DNA of 64,000 nt from Erigeron canadensis (Eukaryota > Streptophyta > Magnoliopsida > Asterales > Asteraceae): contig NC_057768.1 in assembly GCF_010389155.1 (NCBI RefSeq), positions 38,791,633-38,855,632 of the forward strand, written 5' to 3'. The notes beneath the pieces are model-generated. The model did not search any database. It saw only the letters and a program-made list of their open reading frames with translations, and was not told the DNA's origin. Position numbers and translations under genes: made by a program. This document shows, piece after piece, positions 36,415 to 48,339 of this stretch (positions are counted from its first letter, which is position 1; the number at the start of each line of letters is the position of its first letter).

Positions 36415-36956
36415 ATTTTTAGTATACACTTTTGTGATGGATCGAGTTCCTACTGTGATTTCGCTTAGATCCAGAAATTGTTTTGTTGCTAACTCGCTGT
36501 GTACATTATGTGACAAGGCAGAGAAAGATATCGAGCATATTATGTGCTCCTGCAAGATCGCAAATGCGGTTTGGGGACTAGTTGGGTCGTGGTGCAAAAC
36601 TGGTCAGCCTATCCTTTTCTCTATCAAGGATCTGGTTGATTTACATAACTCATCGGGGCTTCACAAAAAAGGTCGAAAGGTGTACAAAGGTGTCATCTGG
36701 GTTACGTGTTGGTGTTTATGGAAAGCAAGGAATGATAAAAGGTTCAACAACGTTGAGGTTTGCCCGGTGAAGATCTTCCACAATGTTAAGTCGGTTGGGT
36801 ATCTTTGGTACAAAAATAGAAGTAGACAAACTAATATTAGTTGGTATGATTGGGTAAACTTCAACGTTATGTAATCTGTATACCTCTTTTGTAACTATAT
36901 CAGTCGCTTGCGTCTTTGCAAGGACTTGTGAATATACACTTAATTTTCAAAAAAAA
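36415..36956 (+). mobile_element. 5'-truncated LINE
   Basis: The ORF to 36874 carries a zf-RVT end: MDRVPTVISLRSR, CTLCDKAEKDIEHIMCSC and WCLWKARNDKRF. After the stop comes a stem-loop CTTGC-GTCTTT-GCAAG (36907-36922) and a poly(A) run at 36949-36956. Residues before VMDRVPT do not look like LINE and come from the insertion site. Confidence 0.85.
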
Positions 36957-38282
36957 CATGAGCAAAATCTAGCTAATATAGTAGTATGTTAAATCACATG
37001 TAGAAATAAGCGACGAAGTGGTAATCCGTGTTAGAGCACAAATCTCACAGTCGAACGTCTTTTAGGTATATGGGTTCGGAGTCACACAAATTAGAAAGGG
37101 TAGATGCAAAACGTAACTCATTGAATACAGGCAAGGCGGTTGAGATGGAGAATGACTACAAAAGTCTTAAAGAGTATTTGTAATTGTAATGGTTACGAGG
37201 TGGTGTGACACACCAGTTTCACAACAACATCACACAACAATCACACCACATTCGTAACAATAATCACTTCACCGTCTACCAAACAACGTCGGGCTTTCAC
37301 ACTAGAACGACCCCGTGACAACCCCAACTTCGTAACCGTCTACACCACCAACCCGACTTAGTTGGCCTTCCACGCTGCCGACGCAGGTACCATTACAAAC
37401 ACTCTTATTTGACAAGAAAGTTTTAGTAAACTTAAAGGAAAATTTTACAGAGTAACAACACTGTGTTATCGGCATATAAAAACAAGTATGGTGGTTTCTA
37501 TAAATTCATAATTCTTCGAGGATATATCACTTTCCTTGCGAAAGAAAAACATTCTCTTAAAAATCCTTCTAACAATAAGGTGACATTTGTTACGATCAAA
37601 TGATAAGTTTAGGAAAGAGGATGAGTGAATTACACTTGACATGTTTTAAGATATTTAAGATGGTTATTAAGTTATTTTTTAAAAAGATATATCACTACTC
37701 ATTTTGAAAAGGTGAATTTGGAAATTAATGTAAAACAATTTTATAGCTAATTGTTTTGGAGTAAGGCATGTTGTTTTGGAAAAAAATGATATAAAAGGTT
37801 AAAATTAGTTAATTAATAATAATAATAATAATATGTCAATATCAAAAAATTTATTTGCTCTAGTATCTATAGGTATTAGATTCAACCAATGGACTCAAAT
37901 TTATGGTGGCACGCGCCAGCATTGTAAAGTGGGGTAAGAAAGATTGCGTACGTATGTATATTTTGGGGAGCAATGAACTGTGGTTTCTGCAGCAGCTGCT
38001 CCTGCTATACTACACCTATGTAACCTATATATGTATCGGGAGACTAAAATCCTCAAACTTAAAGTGCGATAAAATACAGCAGCTCAGATTGCAATAATGA
38101 CAAATAACTTGTATCTCTCACATAAATCTGAAGTTTTGGAATAGGAAGAAATAATTAGTGGCGTAGAGCAAAGTGTTCGCAAATTAAAATTAAACATTTA
38201 ATATAAGACGGAAGGATTATAATTCAGTCATTAACTAGTTATTGTAATTAAATATATCTATATATATATATATTTATACTTA
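36957..38282. other. Intergenic, no gene
   Basis: A CA-rich stretch at 37200-37390 (ACAACATCACACAACAATCA and similar) and an (AAT)n run near 37812-37832. No coding sequence is supportable. Confidence 0.4.
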
Positions 38283-38606
38283 CTAGCATATTACCCGCGT
38301 AATGCGGCGGTGATCGTAGCGACGACGATGTGGTGGCAGGTGCGACGGTTGGTGACAGATGAGGCGTCGATTGGTGTAGATTATTGATATAAAGGGTTAA
38401 TGGAGATATTCTAAAAGATAAATGATTGATAGTGTAACGTAATCATTAATGTTAAGGGGTGTGTAACTAAAAATATCTGAGTGCTAAGTGAAAATATTAT
38501 ATATTTTAAAGGTAGTAGATTAAAATATTATATGGAAGGGCATTTTAGACATTTTCCCCCATATAACTTTCAACATGAGGAAATTTTCTTTAATAAGTAG
38601 TATAGA
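38283..38606 (-). mobile_element. Short non-autonomous Helitron, 324 bp
   Basis: On the minus strand the element begins TCTATACTACTTATTAAAG after a host A. It ends with a CCGC-ATTAC-GCGG hairpin, spacer and CTAG before a host T. The 5' end matches the one at 62408-62796 (TCTATACTCCATATTAAAG). Confidence 0.82.
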
Positions 38607-38731
38607 TATATATGCAATAGATATAGAAAAATATTAACAATTTTGTGCCCCCTTCAAACATGTGCTCTGGCTGGCGGTCGGGTCCCCCCCTTTCGGGCCT
38701 CCCCTCGTCAGGTTATTCAAGTATTGAAAAA

Positions 38732-39611
38732 GAGTGAATTTCATATTTCCCCTTATTAAACTCTACAAATATCAAATATACCCATCTCACTTTAAATATA
38801 TCAAATTTATCCAATCTAATTACTAAAATATCAAATTTCCCCAAATCATAAATTTAATTACAACTAAAACTAAAAAATCAATAATAAGTATCTCCAAATC
38901 ATAAAATTACTACAATACTCTTTCAAAAGTGTTAAACATTCCTGTTTATTTTCATTCTAGTAGCTTACCTGATCAAATCACCAATTATATTCACAATTAT
39001 GTTAATACTTTTCTTTATAGTTTAGTTAATTGTTTTTTTTTAATTATTATTTTCATTATAATAATTGATAAGTTCTGAATTTACCATTACATTGTCGACC
39101 ACTGATCTATAGTATGTTGTCACAAACATATTTGTTAAAGACGTACAAGATAATTAATTTAGTAGTTTATAAAAGTTTGGGTGCAGTCGTGTAGATTTCA
39201 TGATTAGGCCAACAAAGAGCTTTTTTTTCAATCACATAAACCAAGTATGTTCTCGTATTTGGCATTTCCATAATTATGGATTTTAGAATTCTTTGTATAT
39301 ATACATGGTGCAATTGAAAATAAAGAAGTTGCAGATTCATTATGTTGAGTGTTTCTTTTCTTTCAAAATAAGCAGATCGCTTGGCTTTCAACAAAATAAG
39401 CAGATCGCTTGGCTTTTAAGAAGACATTGTAGTCATTTCGTGATTAAAAGATAAATATTATGGATTTTTTATATTTAAATCTAATTAAATTAGTGATTTG
39501 TGGAAATTTGATATTTTAATATTTAGGTTGGATAAATTTGATATTTTTAATGTTGAATGGGTATATTTGATATTTGTAAAGTTTAATAAGGGGAAATATG
39601 AAATTCACTAT
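38732..39611. mobile_element. Mutator-like non-autonomous element, 880 bp
   Basis: GAGTGAATTTCATATTTCCC at the left and its inverted counterpart (TAGTGAATTTCATATTTCCC) at the right start inverted repeats of about 110 bp. TTGAAAAA is present at both borders (38724-38731 and 39612-39619), consistent with an 8-9 bp duplication. The interior is non-coding. Confidence 0.75.
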
Positions 39612-39639
39612 TTGAAAAATTATAAATTAACGCGGAACC

Positions 39640-40285
39640 CAAACCAAATAATATTTGAGTTATTTGGATTTTGGTTGTTCGGGTACGGGTTTTTTGGTTT
39701 AGGTGACCCAAATAAAACGTGATTGATAAATTTACATGCAACTTAAAAAGTTTTGTTAATTAGCCAACATGCATGACAACAATATAATTTTAATTTCAAA
39801 AAGTTGAATAACAGTGATATTGATGTAGATTAAAAAACTTTTTATATCCAAAACTGTTGAAACACTTGTGATTTTGTGTTTTTAGAATTCTTAAATGAAA
39901 GATTGTTATATAATCCGAACAAAATTCATTGATAAAATAAATAAATTACAAACTAAAAAAATAAATAAACAACTTTTGACAATATATAACTTTTCATATA
40001 TTCATATTCATATTTTTATCATTTGATACATCTATATACTTTTAAACATTCATTAGTATTTGATGTGTTATATTAGTATATATAAAACAAATAAACATCT
40101 TATTCGAGTTATTTGGGTTGACCCAAATTATATATTTTTTTTACTTGCAACCCAAATGAAATTAAATTTTGGGTTATTCGGGTTGACCACAATGACGACC
40201 CGTAAACCGCATAACCCAACCCATTTCACTCAAATCTATTCGGGTTGGGTCGGGTTATTTGGGTCTAGTTATTTTCAACACCCAT
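39640..40285. mobile_element. Degraded hAT-like element related to 25694-26529
   Basis: GGGTTATTCGGGTTGACC and GGTCGGGTTATTTGGGT words occur in opposed orientation at the two sides, as in the 836-bp element. The right end is ...TCAACACCCATG. The left end abuts the preceding Mutator-like element and is unclear. Confidence 0.6.
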
Positions 40286-41011
40286 GAAAAATATTTAATC
40301 CTTTCAACTAAATAATTTAAAAATCTTTCTATCTATAAAATGATAACAAATGGTAACATAAAGAGAAAAGATTATAATTGTTTCCTTACTGAAATCCACA
40401 TGTCACCGTCTTATGATTTTAAAAGGATTTTAAGCTATTTTTTAAGATGATATATCATTTCCCGAAGAGGAATAATGTAAAGATCCGTGTATATATGTCA
40501 AACATATAAGTTGTCATGTATGTTTATCGTTATGTATGTTTCAACGACTTTATACGCTAATTTCTCATACCACAACCGCCTACCACCTACCTTGACCAAT
40601 GTAATAACGATAGATTTTGAGGTAAAACTTCAAATTAGTCAATCGCATCATTTCATTTTCATTATTAGTGTGGTAATTTTTTCAGCTTTATGATGCGCTT
40701 TTGCAATGTATGTTTTTCGTTATGTATGTATCAACGACTTTATACATAAATTTTACGTATCGTTATGTTTCTTGTGTCAATGCCCGAATACAGAAACTAG
40801 TATTTATACTGCTAGTTTGCTAATACTAAATTTACCAATATTGTGGATGTAAAATATGTAGTTAGAAAAGCCTGCTGGCAACTACTACTAGTTTGCTATC
40901 TTGTCACACTAATTAAACATATACATACACGTACTATATCATATTTTTTTATTTTTACCTTTCAAAAACATTTACTAGCTTTTTCCACCGTTGAATTGAA
41001 GAACAAACATA
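40286..41011. other. Upstream region of the PAN gene, with a direct repeat
   Basis: About 50 bases (ATGTATGTTTATCGTTATGT and following CAACGACTTTATAC) occur at about 40515 and again, slightly altered, at about 40705. The promoter of the bZIP gene presumably lies here, but no motif can be assigned safely. Confidence 0.45.
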
Positions 41012-43562
41012 ATGCAAAGCTTTACAGCCAGCCCTCAACCTCACGGTTCAGACTTGTATGCTCATTCGCCATTTTACCTTAGGTACGCGCTCATCATTCT
41101 TTTTGTATCACTTTTTTCTAATATATATATATGTGTATATGTACATGTGTATGTATGTTTTTATTTATGATTGCTTAATTGTTGGTGTTGGTGGGTCATG
41201 GATTCAAAAAACAAAAAGAGATGAAAATGGAAGAAATGACACACGTTTTGCGGATCTTGGAGAGCTTCAAACTTTTCATCAACAACAAGATGCTGTTGAT
41301 TTAAGCACAAGTAATAACTACTTTTGTTTTCTTGTCTTTTTTGTTTTTGTTTTTTTGTTCTTTCAAAAGATATGTGTATATATTTGTAGTATTGTATCTA
41401 ACTTTCGAGTCTTTTTTGTTGTGTGGTAGGTTCAATATATAATGAAATAAATACAAGAAATGCTTCAACTATTGTTTCTAATAATATTAACTTCCAGCTT
41501 CATCCACATCACATGGTAAAACATAGATTTTTTTTTTTTTTGTATGATATTTGTTAGCAAGTGGGTGCATTGAAAAAATACATTTTTTGTGTTCTTATGA
41601 AGTTTTTTTTTCATGTGGGTATGTTGGGAAACTGAATCTTGTTTGTGGGTCATTCTTTTATTTTTAGAACTTTGGTGGTTCAACTACAGAAATGAGTTCC
41701 ATAGGAACAGGGGTGGATACAGGGCAGTTTATGATGCACCACCACCATAAGGACATGGTGGCTAGTGGTGGTGGTGGTGGTATGGGGAAAGGCCATTTTG
41801 AGAATTGGGGTGAGTCTGGGATTGCAGATAACAGCCAGCAAACTGACACTTCAACTGATATTGACACTGATGATAAAAATCAGGTCTTTTTTATTATCTC
41901 TATATCCACTTTTTAGAGTAGTGATTATTGTCTTTTTGTGTGAATCTTTTGTCCTTTTTCTTTTAGCTTTTTTAAACCTTTTTTGATGTTTCTTGATCTT
42001 CTGAATGATGATATATAGTGATGAAATGATTGTTACTTTTGGAACTTTTTGTATAGTTTAATAGTGTTCAACATGGAGGTCAAGTCATAGTAGATTCAAT
42101 GGAAGGATCAATGGGGAAAATTGGAGACCAAAAGGTTTTTAAATGACTCTTTTTTTGTTACATAAAAAATGAATATATGATACAATATTTGAGAGTGTTG
42201 GATGCCATTTTGTGAATTAGGTACTTCGAAGGCTGGCTCAGAACCGAGAAGCTGCTAGAAAAAGTCGATTAAGGAAGAAAGTACTAATCTTAACTTCGAT
42301 TTGAATCACCTTCTTAGAAAAGTATATTACTTAATGTGTACCAAAGTGTTAAGTGTTAACTATATGATGCTTAAACGTCGATGCAGGCATATGTTCAACA
42401 GTTGGAAAATAGTAGGCTCAAGCTTACTCAACTTGAGCAGGAGCTTAAACGAGCACGTCAGCCGGTACGTCTACTTGTGAACAAATTTTTTGCAGTGGGA
42501 AGTCTTATTTTATTTGAATTATGCAAACATTCCAGACCCAATTTCTATCAATGCAGGGCATGTTTGTTGCAAATGGACTTTCTGTAGATCAAAGTCATTT
42601 AGCTGGTGGAAATGGTAATTAGTCATTTATTAGTTCATTTACCATGAAAATATTTACAGTTTAAATGGGACTTTTTGTTCAGTTTGTTTATAAATTGTGT
42701 TTAAGATTACAAACCGTACTAACAGGAGCCATAGCATTCGATATGGAATATGCCCGATGGTTAGACGACCATCAAAGGCTGATAAACGATGTACGGTCAG
42801 CACTCAACACACACATGCTTGATAACGAGCTTCGTCTTCTTGTTGAAGCTGTTATGTCACATTATGATGAAATCTTTCGTCTCAAAAGAGTTGCTGCAAA
42901 GTCTGATGTGTTCCACATGCTTTCTGGCATGTGGAAGTCACCTGCTGAACGGTGTTTCATGTGGATAGGTGGCTTTCGCTCTTCTGAGCTTCTCAAGGTT
43001 TGACCAGCAATTTGACCATTTTGTAAATCAACTTGTGCATTACAGAACATTGATGTTTGAGTGTCTGTTTGTAGATACTTGGGAACCAATTGGAACCATT
43101 GACAGACCAACAGTTGATGGGGATATGTAATTTGCAACAATCTTCACAGCAAGCCGAAGATGCATTGTCTCAAGGGATGGAAGCTTTGCAACAATCCCTT
43201 GTTGACACGCTTTCCATGGGGTCCACCAGCTCTGTTAATGTAGCCGATTACATGGGCCAGATGGCCATAGCAATGGGCAAGCTTGCAACACTCGAAAACT
43301 TCCTTCACCAGGTAAACTTTAGTCCTAAGGATCATCGACAATGTTAAATTTAGACGCATACATAACAAAAAGCTGCCACAGAACTACAAGATTGAAAGAA
43401 ATACACATATTGCAGGCTGATCTACTTAGGCAGCAAACATTACAACAATTGCACCGGATATTGACCACACGGCAAGCAGCAAGGGCTCTTCTTGTCATAA
43501 GTGATTATATGACACGTCTTCGTGCACTAAGTTCGTTATGGTTGGCTCGCCCCAAGGATTGA
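41012..43562 (+). CDS. PAN: TGA-class bZIP transcription factor, PERIANTHIA homologue
   Basis: A nuclear DNA-binding factor. In Arabidopsis, PERIANTHIA sets floral organ number and helps activate AGAMOUS. Eleven exons join in frame to 464 residues: 41012-41082, 41219-41310, 41430-41515, 41668-41883, 42057-42134, 42221-42280, 42387-42464, 42557-42614, 42726-42997, 43075-43311 and 43416-43562. The N-terminus MQSF and later QDAVDLS and DNSQQTDTSTDIDTDD are specific to PAN among TGA factors. The basic region RRLAQNREAARKSRLRKK is at about residues 183-201, with a leucine zipper to about 227. The DOG1/TGA domain follows (HYDEIFRLK, DVFHMLSGMWKSPAERCFMW, LTDQQLMGICNLQQSSQQAE), ending SSLWLARPKD. 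Exon 2's acceptor (AG at 41217-41218) is chosen because it alone keeps phase. The last exon ends at TGA 43560-43562. Confidence 0.95.
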
Positions 43563-44403
43563 CCTTAACTTACTTTTGTAAGGTTAGCCACTGTACGCCA
43601 ACTTTAATTGCGGTTGGAGTTTGAGCTTGGAATGAAATATTATAGCATCTTAAGTGTTTTGGTAAAAAATGATGTTGATGGGAGTTTAGGATTCTTGTAT
43701 ACTGGCTTAGTTTAGAAGCTAATAGTAGAGAGAGATTCAAATGCTTAGTTTGGCTTAGTTTGACTTGGATAGGATCGGAATATTGTAAATTGCAGTAGAC
43801 TATGGCTAGCTATTTTACACTTTGGAGCTTTGATTCACAAATTTAGAGCAATGTATGATTTTCACTATAAGAATTATAAAGCCATGAAAGCTTTATTGCT
43901 CTAAATTTGTTGACTGGTCGCTTTGGAAAAACGATTGGTATTTGCACTATTGATGATGTTGCAGCATTCTAAGTGATTCGTCTGTTGTTTGTTTCAATCA
44001 TAAACATCAAAGCTATATGGTTAAATTAGATTTACATTGCACGGATAAAGGGTGAACTTAGGGAGAGAGTACAAGGAGTAAAAAGTAGAATTAAGAGAAA
44101 ATAAGCGGTTAACTTGGAACTTCTCCGAACTTAGGAACCGTGTAGCTAAATTAAAAAGGGCAAAAATACCCTTATAACAAAAGACTTGTGTTTACTACCC
44201 GGTGCCCCATATTGTATTTTCCCTTAAACCGCGAGGGTATTTTTGTCAAATTACATACCCCATGAACTGAAAAGAATACCCTCGCGGCCAAAGAGACACA
44301 TGCCCGTGTTTCCTTAAGTTACAAGGACAATTATGTTATTTTAGAGATAGTGTAGCTCTTGATACAAATTACGTAACATATGAAAGTACACAAGTACCAA
44401 ATC
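43563..44403. other. Convergent intergenic region with a 13-bp perfect inverted repeat
   Basis: Between the 3' ends of PAN and the minus-strand gene at 44404. CCGCGAGGGTATT (44229-44241) and AATACCCTCGCGG (44275-44287) are a perfect inverted pair 33 bases apart. They may mark a small decayed MITE or a transcript-end hairpin. Confidence 0.5.
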
Positions 44404-44796
44404 CTATGATGATCCAAGATTCTTGTGTCCTGCTGTTGTATGTGTTCTGCCCCTATCATTGCTTTTCTTTGGCTTATTATATCTTCTTCTGGACCTGTGT
44501 ATCCCTCCACGAGGTATAAAAACCCCGGTACCACCCCCGTTTACTGCCCATAACCGCTCCATCCAACCAGGAACCGACACCTCCCCACCTTCTGACCAAC
44601 TAAAGTACTTGCCAGGCATCAGTGACCATCCACTGCTACCACTAACCAATCTTTGGTTAAACCTTCTAACGCTCTTGTTCTTCGTTAGTGCCTCTTCGTC
44701 TTCATCCGTAAGAAGCAATATTTGCCTTGTGAGTTCGGCATAGAAGGCGTGGTCTTCTTCATCGTCATAAACCGGGCTGCTGAAACCGTAATCCAT
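44404..44796 (-). CDS. Small plant protein of unknown function (130 aa), single exon
   Basis: Starts MDYGFSSPVYDDEEDHAFYA and ends in a basic tail. No signal peptide or membrane segment is visible. Notable parts are an acidic N-terminal helix (FYAELTRQILLLTDEDEE), a central block with WSLMPGKYFSWSE and VPGWMERLWAVNGGGTGVFI, and a basic C-terminus (HRSRRRYNKPKKSNDRGR) that could serve as a nuclear signal. The alternation of acidic, tryptophan/glycine and basic blocks, the TATA box upstream and an ORF this long in AT-rich DNA argue for a real gene. The overlapping plus-strand ORF lacks these traits. I do not recognise the family by name; it resembles short uncharacterised plant proteins. Confidence 0.7.
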   Translation of the reverse strand: MDYGFSSPVYDDEEDHAFYAELTRQILLLTDEDEEALTKNKSVRRFNQRLVSGSSGWSLMPGKYFSWSEGGEVSVPGWMERLWAVNGGGTGVFIPRGGIHRSRRRYNKPKKSNDRGRTHTTAGHKNLGSS

Positions 44797-44855
44797 TGGA
44801 TGGTGATCAGGGTGGTGGTGTTATGGTTGAATGGGCATGATGGGTTGGGTTTGGG

Positions 44856-44863
44856 TTTATATA
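44856..44863 (-). promoter_or_regulatory. TATA box of the 130-aa gene
   Basis: TATATAAA on the minus strand, 60 bases upstream of the ATG at 44796. The implied leader is short but within the plant range. Confidence 0.55.
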
Positions 44864-45962
44864 GAAGTAGTAGGGTGAGGTTTGGGTCAACATATAAGCT
44901 ACAAAGTGTGAGTGGGTGGATATATGGTTGTTTAGTTGACCAAAGAATGAAGGAATAAAAATAATAAATAATAAATAAAATGTTTGTATAATGGAACATT
45001 ACAAGTTCACAAGTCATTTTGAAGGACTAGAATAATGCTACAAAGATACTAATCCGTGTTAATAGGGATTCACATTCCACATACATTTAATAGCGTATTC
45101 TAAGTTAAACTAAATAGAAAATGATAGAATTGAAAATTGAAAATCATATAGACGTGAACTTACTTGGACAATGTTTAACTTGAAGCAGACAAACATAAGT
45201 TGTTTAATTTATATGAAGTATATATAAACATGTTTCAGTATAAAAAGTGTATATACATTTAACTTTTTGGATAAAAATGAAGTTGTATATATGTTATATA
45301 AAATTAAGTGATTTAATTATTATGTGATAAAAAGGAATAAAGTGTCGGAAAAAGGCTAAAATGACCGTCTGAAAGCGAGGGGGGATGTGCACACTGTGAG
45401 AACACGCAGTATATTTTTTGCATCTCAGTTCTTTGGTTCCTTTGTTCCATCTTAATTTAAAAAAAATTATTCATTTATTCGTATATATTAATTAACCATG
45501 TCCTTAAGGATTTTGTATAGCAAAATCGATTTTTGATAATCGTCGGCTTATAGTCTTTAGGCATGATCTTAATATGTTTTGACACTTAAATAAATAATTC
45601 ACTCGAATTTTTATCATTTTTATCTTTAAGAAACGATTACCTTATATATTAGACTTACCATATCGTTGTTAATCGATCTCTTAAAGCCTTGAAAACTCAG
45701 CAACAAAAATCGAGTTATCACACCATCATTAAGAAATGCTCTACTTGTGCTTGTTGTATATCGGGCAACAACTTTAACACAAACTCCAAGTAAATATTTG
45801 GGAGATAAATAGTAATGTACTTGCACAGAGTTTTTTTTTTTGTTTTTTAATCCATCAGTTGTCCAAGTTGAGTGTCTAGTGTCTACCTGTTTATTTTTAT
45901 ATAAGAATTAGATTTTGTAATATGTGCAGAATGAATATCGAGTAAAAGGGACACATAAACGG
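44864..45962. other. Intergenic, no gene
   Basis: AT-rich DNA upstream of the minus-strand gene. A 66-codon minus ORF near 45626 is not recognisable. Confidence 0.4.
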
Positions 45963-46521
45963 TATGATGGCAATGGGGCGGGTATTGTTTGGGAGTTTAA
46001 TCCCCAATTCCCCATCCCCATCCTCGGTTTTTACATGTAATTCATGTCCCCGTCCCCATCTCTGTCGGGGATAGAAATTACAACCCCATACCCGTCCCTA
46101 TTAGGTATCGGGGATTCCTATTCCGAATAAACATAAATTTAATGTAGCATAAGATAAGTAGTAAAACGTCTAACTCGACCTTTGGTTTTTTGTATATAAA
46201 GTAATATCTATGTTAAATAAATGATAAATAATATACAATACATAAAAAGTATTAAACAAAAAACTCTAAACCTAAAATAATTCTAACATATAGAAAAAAC
46301 TTTAAGTAATTATAATAGATATATATATATATATATATAGTGTTTTCGGGTTCGGGTATGGGATTGAGGATTTACGGTTTCCCATCCCCGTCCTCAACCC
46401 CATCAAGGAATAAAATTATATCCCCATACCCGTCCCCATCCCCAGTCAACTCAGGATTCTCCGGTCAAATCGGGTTCGGCTATCAGATTCCTCATTGGAT
46501 ACGAGTATTTTTGCCATCTCT
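45963..46521. mobile_element. hAT-type non-autonomous element, 559 bp
   Basis: The ends are TATGATGGCAA and the reverse complement of AGAGATGGCAA. The 8-bp target duplication ATAAACGG is perfect at 45955-45962 and 46522-46529. Subterminal regions are rich in CCCCATCCCC/GGGGATTGGG-like words in opposed orientation. An (AT)n run lies near 46318-46340. Confidence 0.88.
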
Positions 46522-46529
46522 ATAAACGG

Positions 46530-47327
46530 CCAATATAACTCGACGAATAAAGAAGAACATTTGTAATTTACTTTTGTTTTTGAAAAATAGATAAACACCT
46601 ATAATATTTAAAGGAATCCTATTACCAAATCAAAAAAAAGCTAAACAATTTTTCATTAAATTTCTTAAGTGAAAGTCAACTCTACCTTTGTCTACCTTAT
46701 TATTGTGTACGTGAAGACAGACCATTAGTTGGCAAGTGCTAAGATCATATTTAGTTATTACTTATCTTAAATATGTACCTAAAACCAGGAAACAAAAACG
46801 AGATTACGGGCATGGTTTTAGGGTGGAAATTATATATAAGAAAGTGGGCTCAAAAGAGCACAATAAACAAATAGCTTAATAGACCATGCGAAGAAAAAGA
46901 TAACGTGGGCGAGGTTGTGTACACAATATGAGAACAAACATGATGTCGACTGGCCGGAATGTTGTTCCTCTTTTTTGAGACGGTTGTAGTTTGGTTCTAC
47001 CTTAAGAAAAATAGATGTGTTTTATTCGGAAAAGAAAAAAGTATTTAAACTCTAATATACAAATACAATCAGAGTATCCCTGTGACTCTTTACATTTTCG
47101 AGTCACCCAAAATGTTTATATAAATATCTAAACCTTTTCTAATATATAATGGAAAATGATAAATCTTATAAATATGTCATTGGATTTCATTATTTTTTCT
47201 TTAATTTTATTACTTGATTTTTTCAAATGTTATTATCTTATTTTATTGCTAAAATTATTTTTAATCTAATGAGTTATGTTGATATACGTCATATATTTCC
47301 CATAAATAATAACTAGCTTATACCTCC
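46530..47327. other. Intergenic, no gene
   Basis: AT-rich, with no repeat ends or coding frames that I can support. Confidence 0.4.
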
Positions 47328-47624
47328 CGCATGTTGCTACATGAATTTTTTTTATACGAACGTTTTTCAAGGGTGTTTTGTCAAACAAGTTTTCGAAAAA
47401 AAATATATTTGTGGAACCAGTTAAACCGGTAATGGCACTACCGGTTTCAAAAATTTGGTCATTAGCGGTTTCAGAATGATGTGACATGTCGCAGGGAATC
47501 GTTTGACTGGAACAGTGGGACTGACACTTCGCCTGAACCCGGTTTTGCCACTACCGGGATCGGCCGTAACCCTACACGTGGTGCATCGTGGTGAAACCCT
47601 AGTTATTTGTTGTCTAAACCCAAT

Positions 47625-47650
<26 letters not shown>

Positions 47651-47655
<5 letters not shown>

Positions 47656-48030
47656 ACACTCCGGTGAGAACACTTTTATAATAAGAAGGGTGAGAACACT
47701 TAAAAACATCATTTTGATGCATTAAAAGTCCATAAAACTAACATAGTGCTTAACTAATTATCATTATTTAAGTGTTTAACAACACATTGATCCGTCAAAA
47801 TCGAAAAAATCACGTTTTTTTGTGTGCATCCATCTTGGATGCATATTCATCAATATGATGCATCCAACAAAAAAACGAGATTTTTTCGATTTTGACGGAT
47901 CAATGTGTTGTTAAACACTTAAATAATGATAATTAGTTAAGCACTATGTTAGTTTTATGGACTTTTAATGCATCAAAATGTAATTTTTAAGTGTTCTCAT
48001 TTTAATTTCATTCTCATTTGATTGTCACCC
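47651..48030. mobile_element. Foldback MITE with near-perfect arms of about 120 bp, inserted in (TA)n
   Basis: The arms at about 47689-47811 and 47879-47999 are almost exact inverted copies (GAGAACACTTAAAAA..., GACGGATCAATGTGTTG...). The termini GGGTAACACTCC and the reverse complement of GGGTGACAATC are flanked on both sides by long TA repeats, so a TA target cannot be separated from the microsatellite. Confidence 0.85.
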
Positions 48031-48339
48031 TATATATATATATATATATATATAGTTGAGTGTTTGAATATTATCTAAATATATTTTTTATAATACTGAT
48101 AATGGTTGAAGATCACATGAATACTAATATATATATATATTATATATTTCCAAAAAAAAAGGCATCTTCATCATTCAACCCAATTGTGGTTCAGTTAATA
48201 TGAGATGATCGTGTATCATTCGCAAATGGGATCCTTTAAAATGCAGCTCCATCAAAAAGAAAAAGTTTTCATCTTTTTCACGTAATGACTTATTCAGAAA
48301 TTTGTGATGTCACTTACAGTTGTTTTGGTGTTTCAAAAC

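Noticed and set aside
44423..44743. 106-codon plus-strand ORF opposite the 130-aa gene
   Set aside because: Antisense shadow. The minus strand has the TATA box and a protein-like composition.
47621..48056. Tandem TA tracts as a possible origin or matrix-attachment site
   Set aside because: They are simple microsatellites flanking a MITE, with nothing else to support a replication role.
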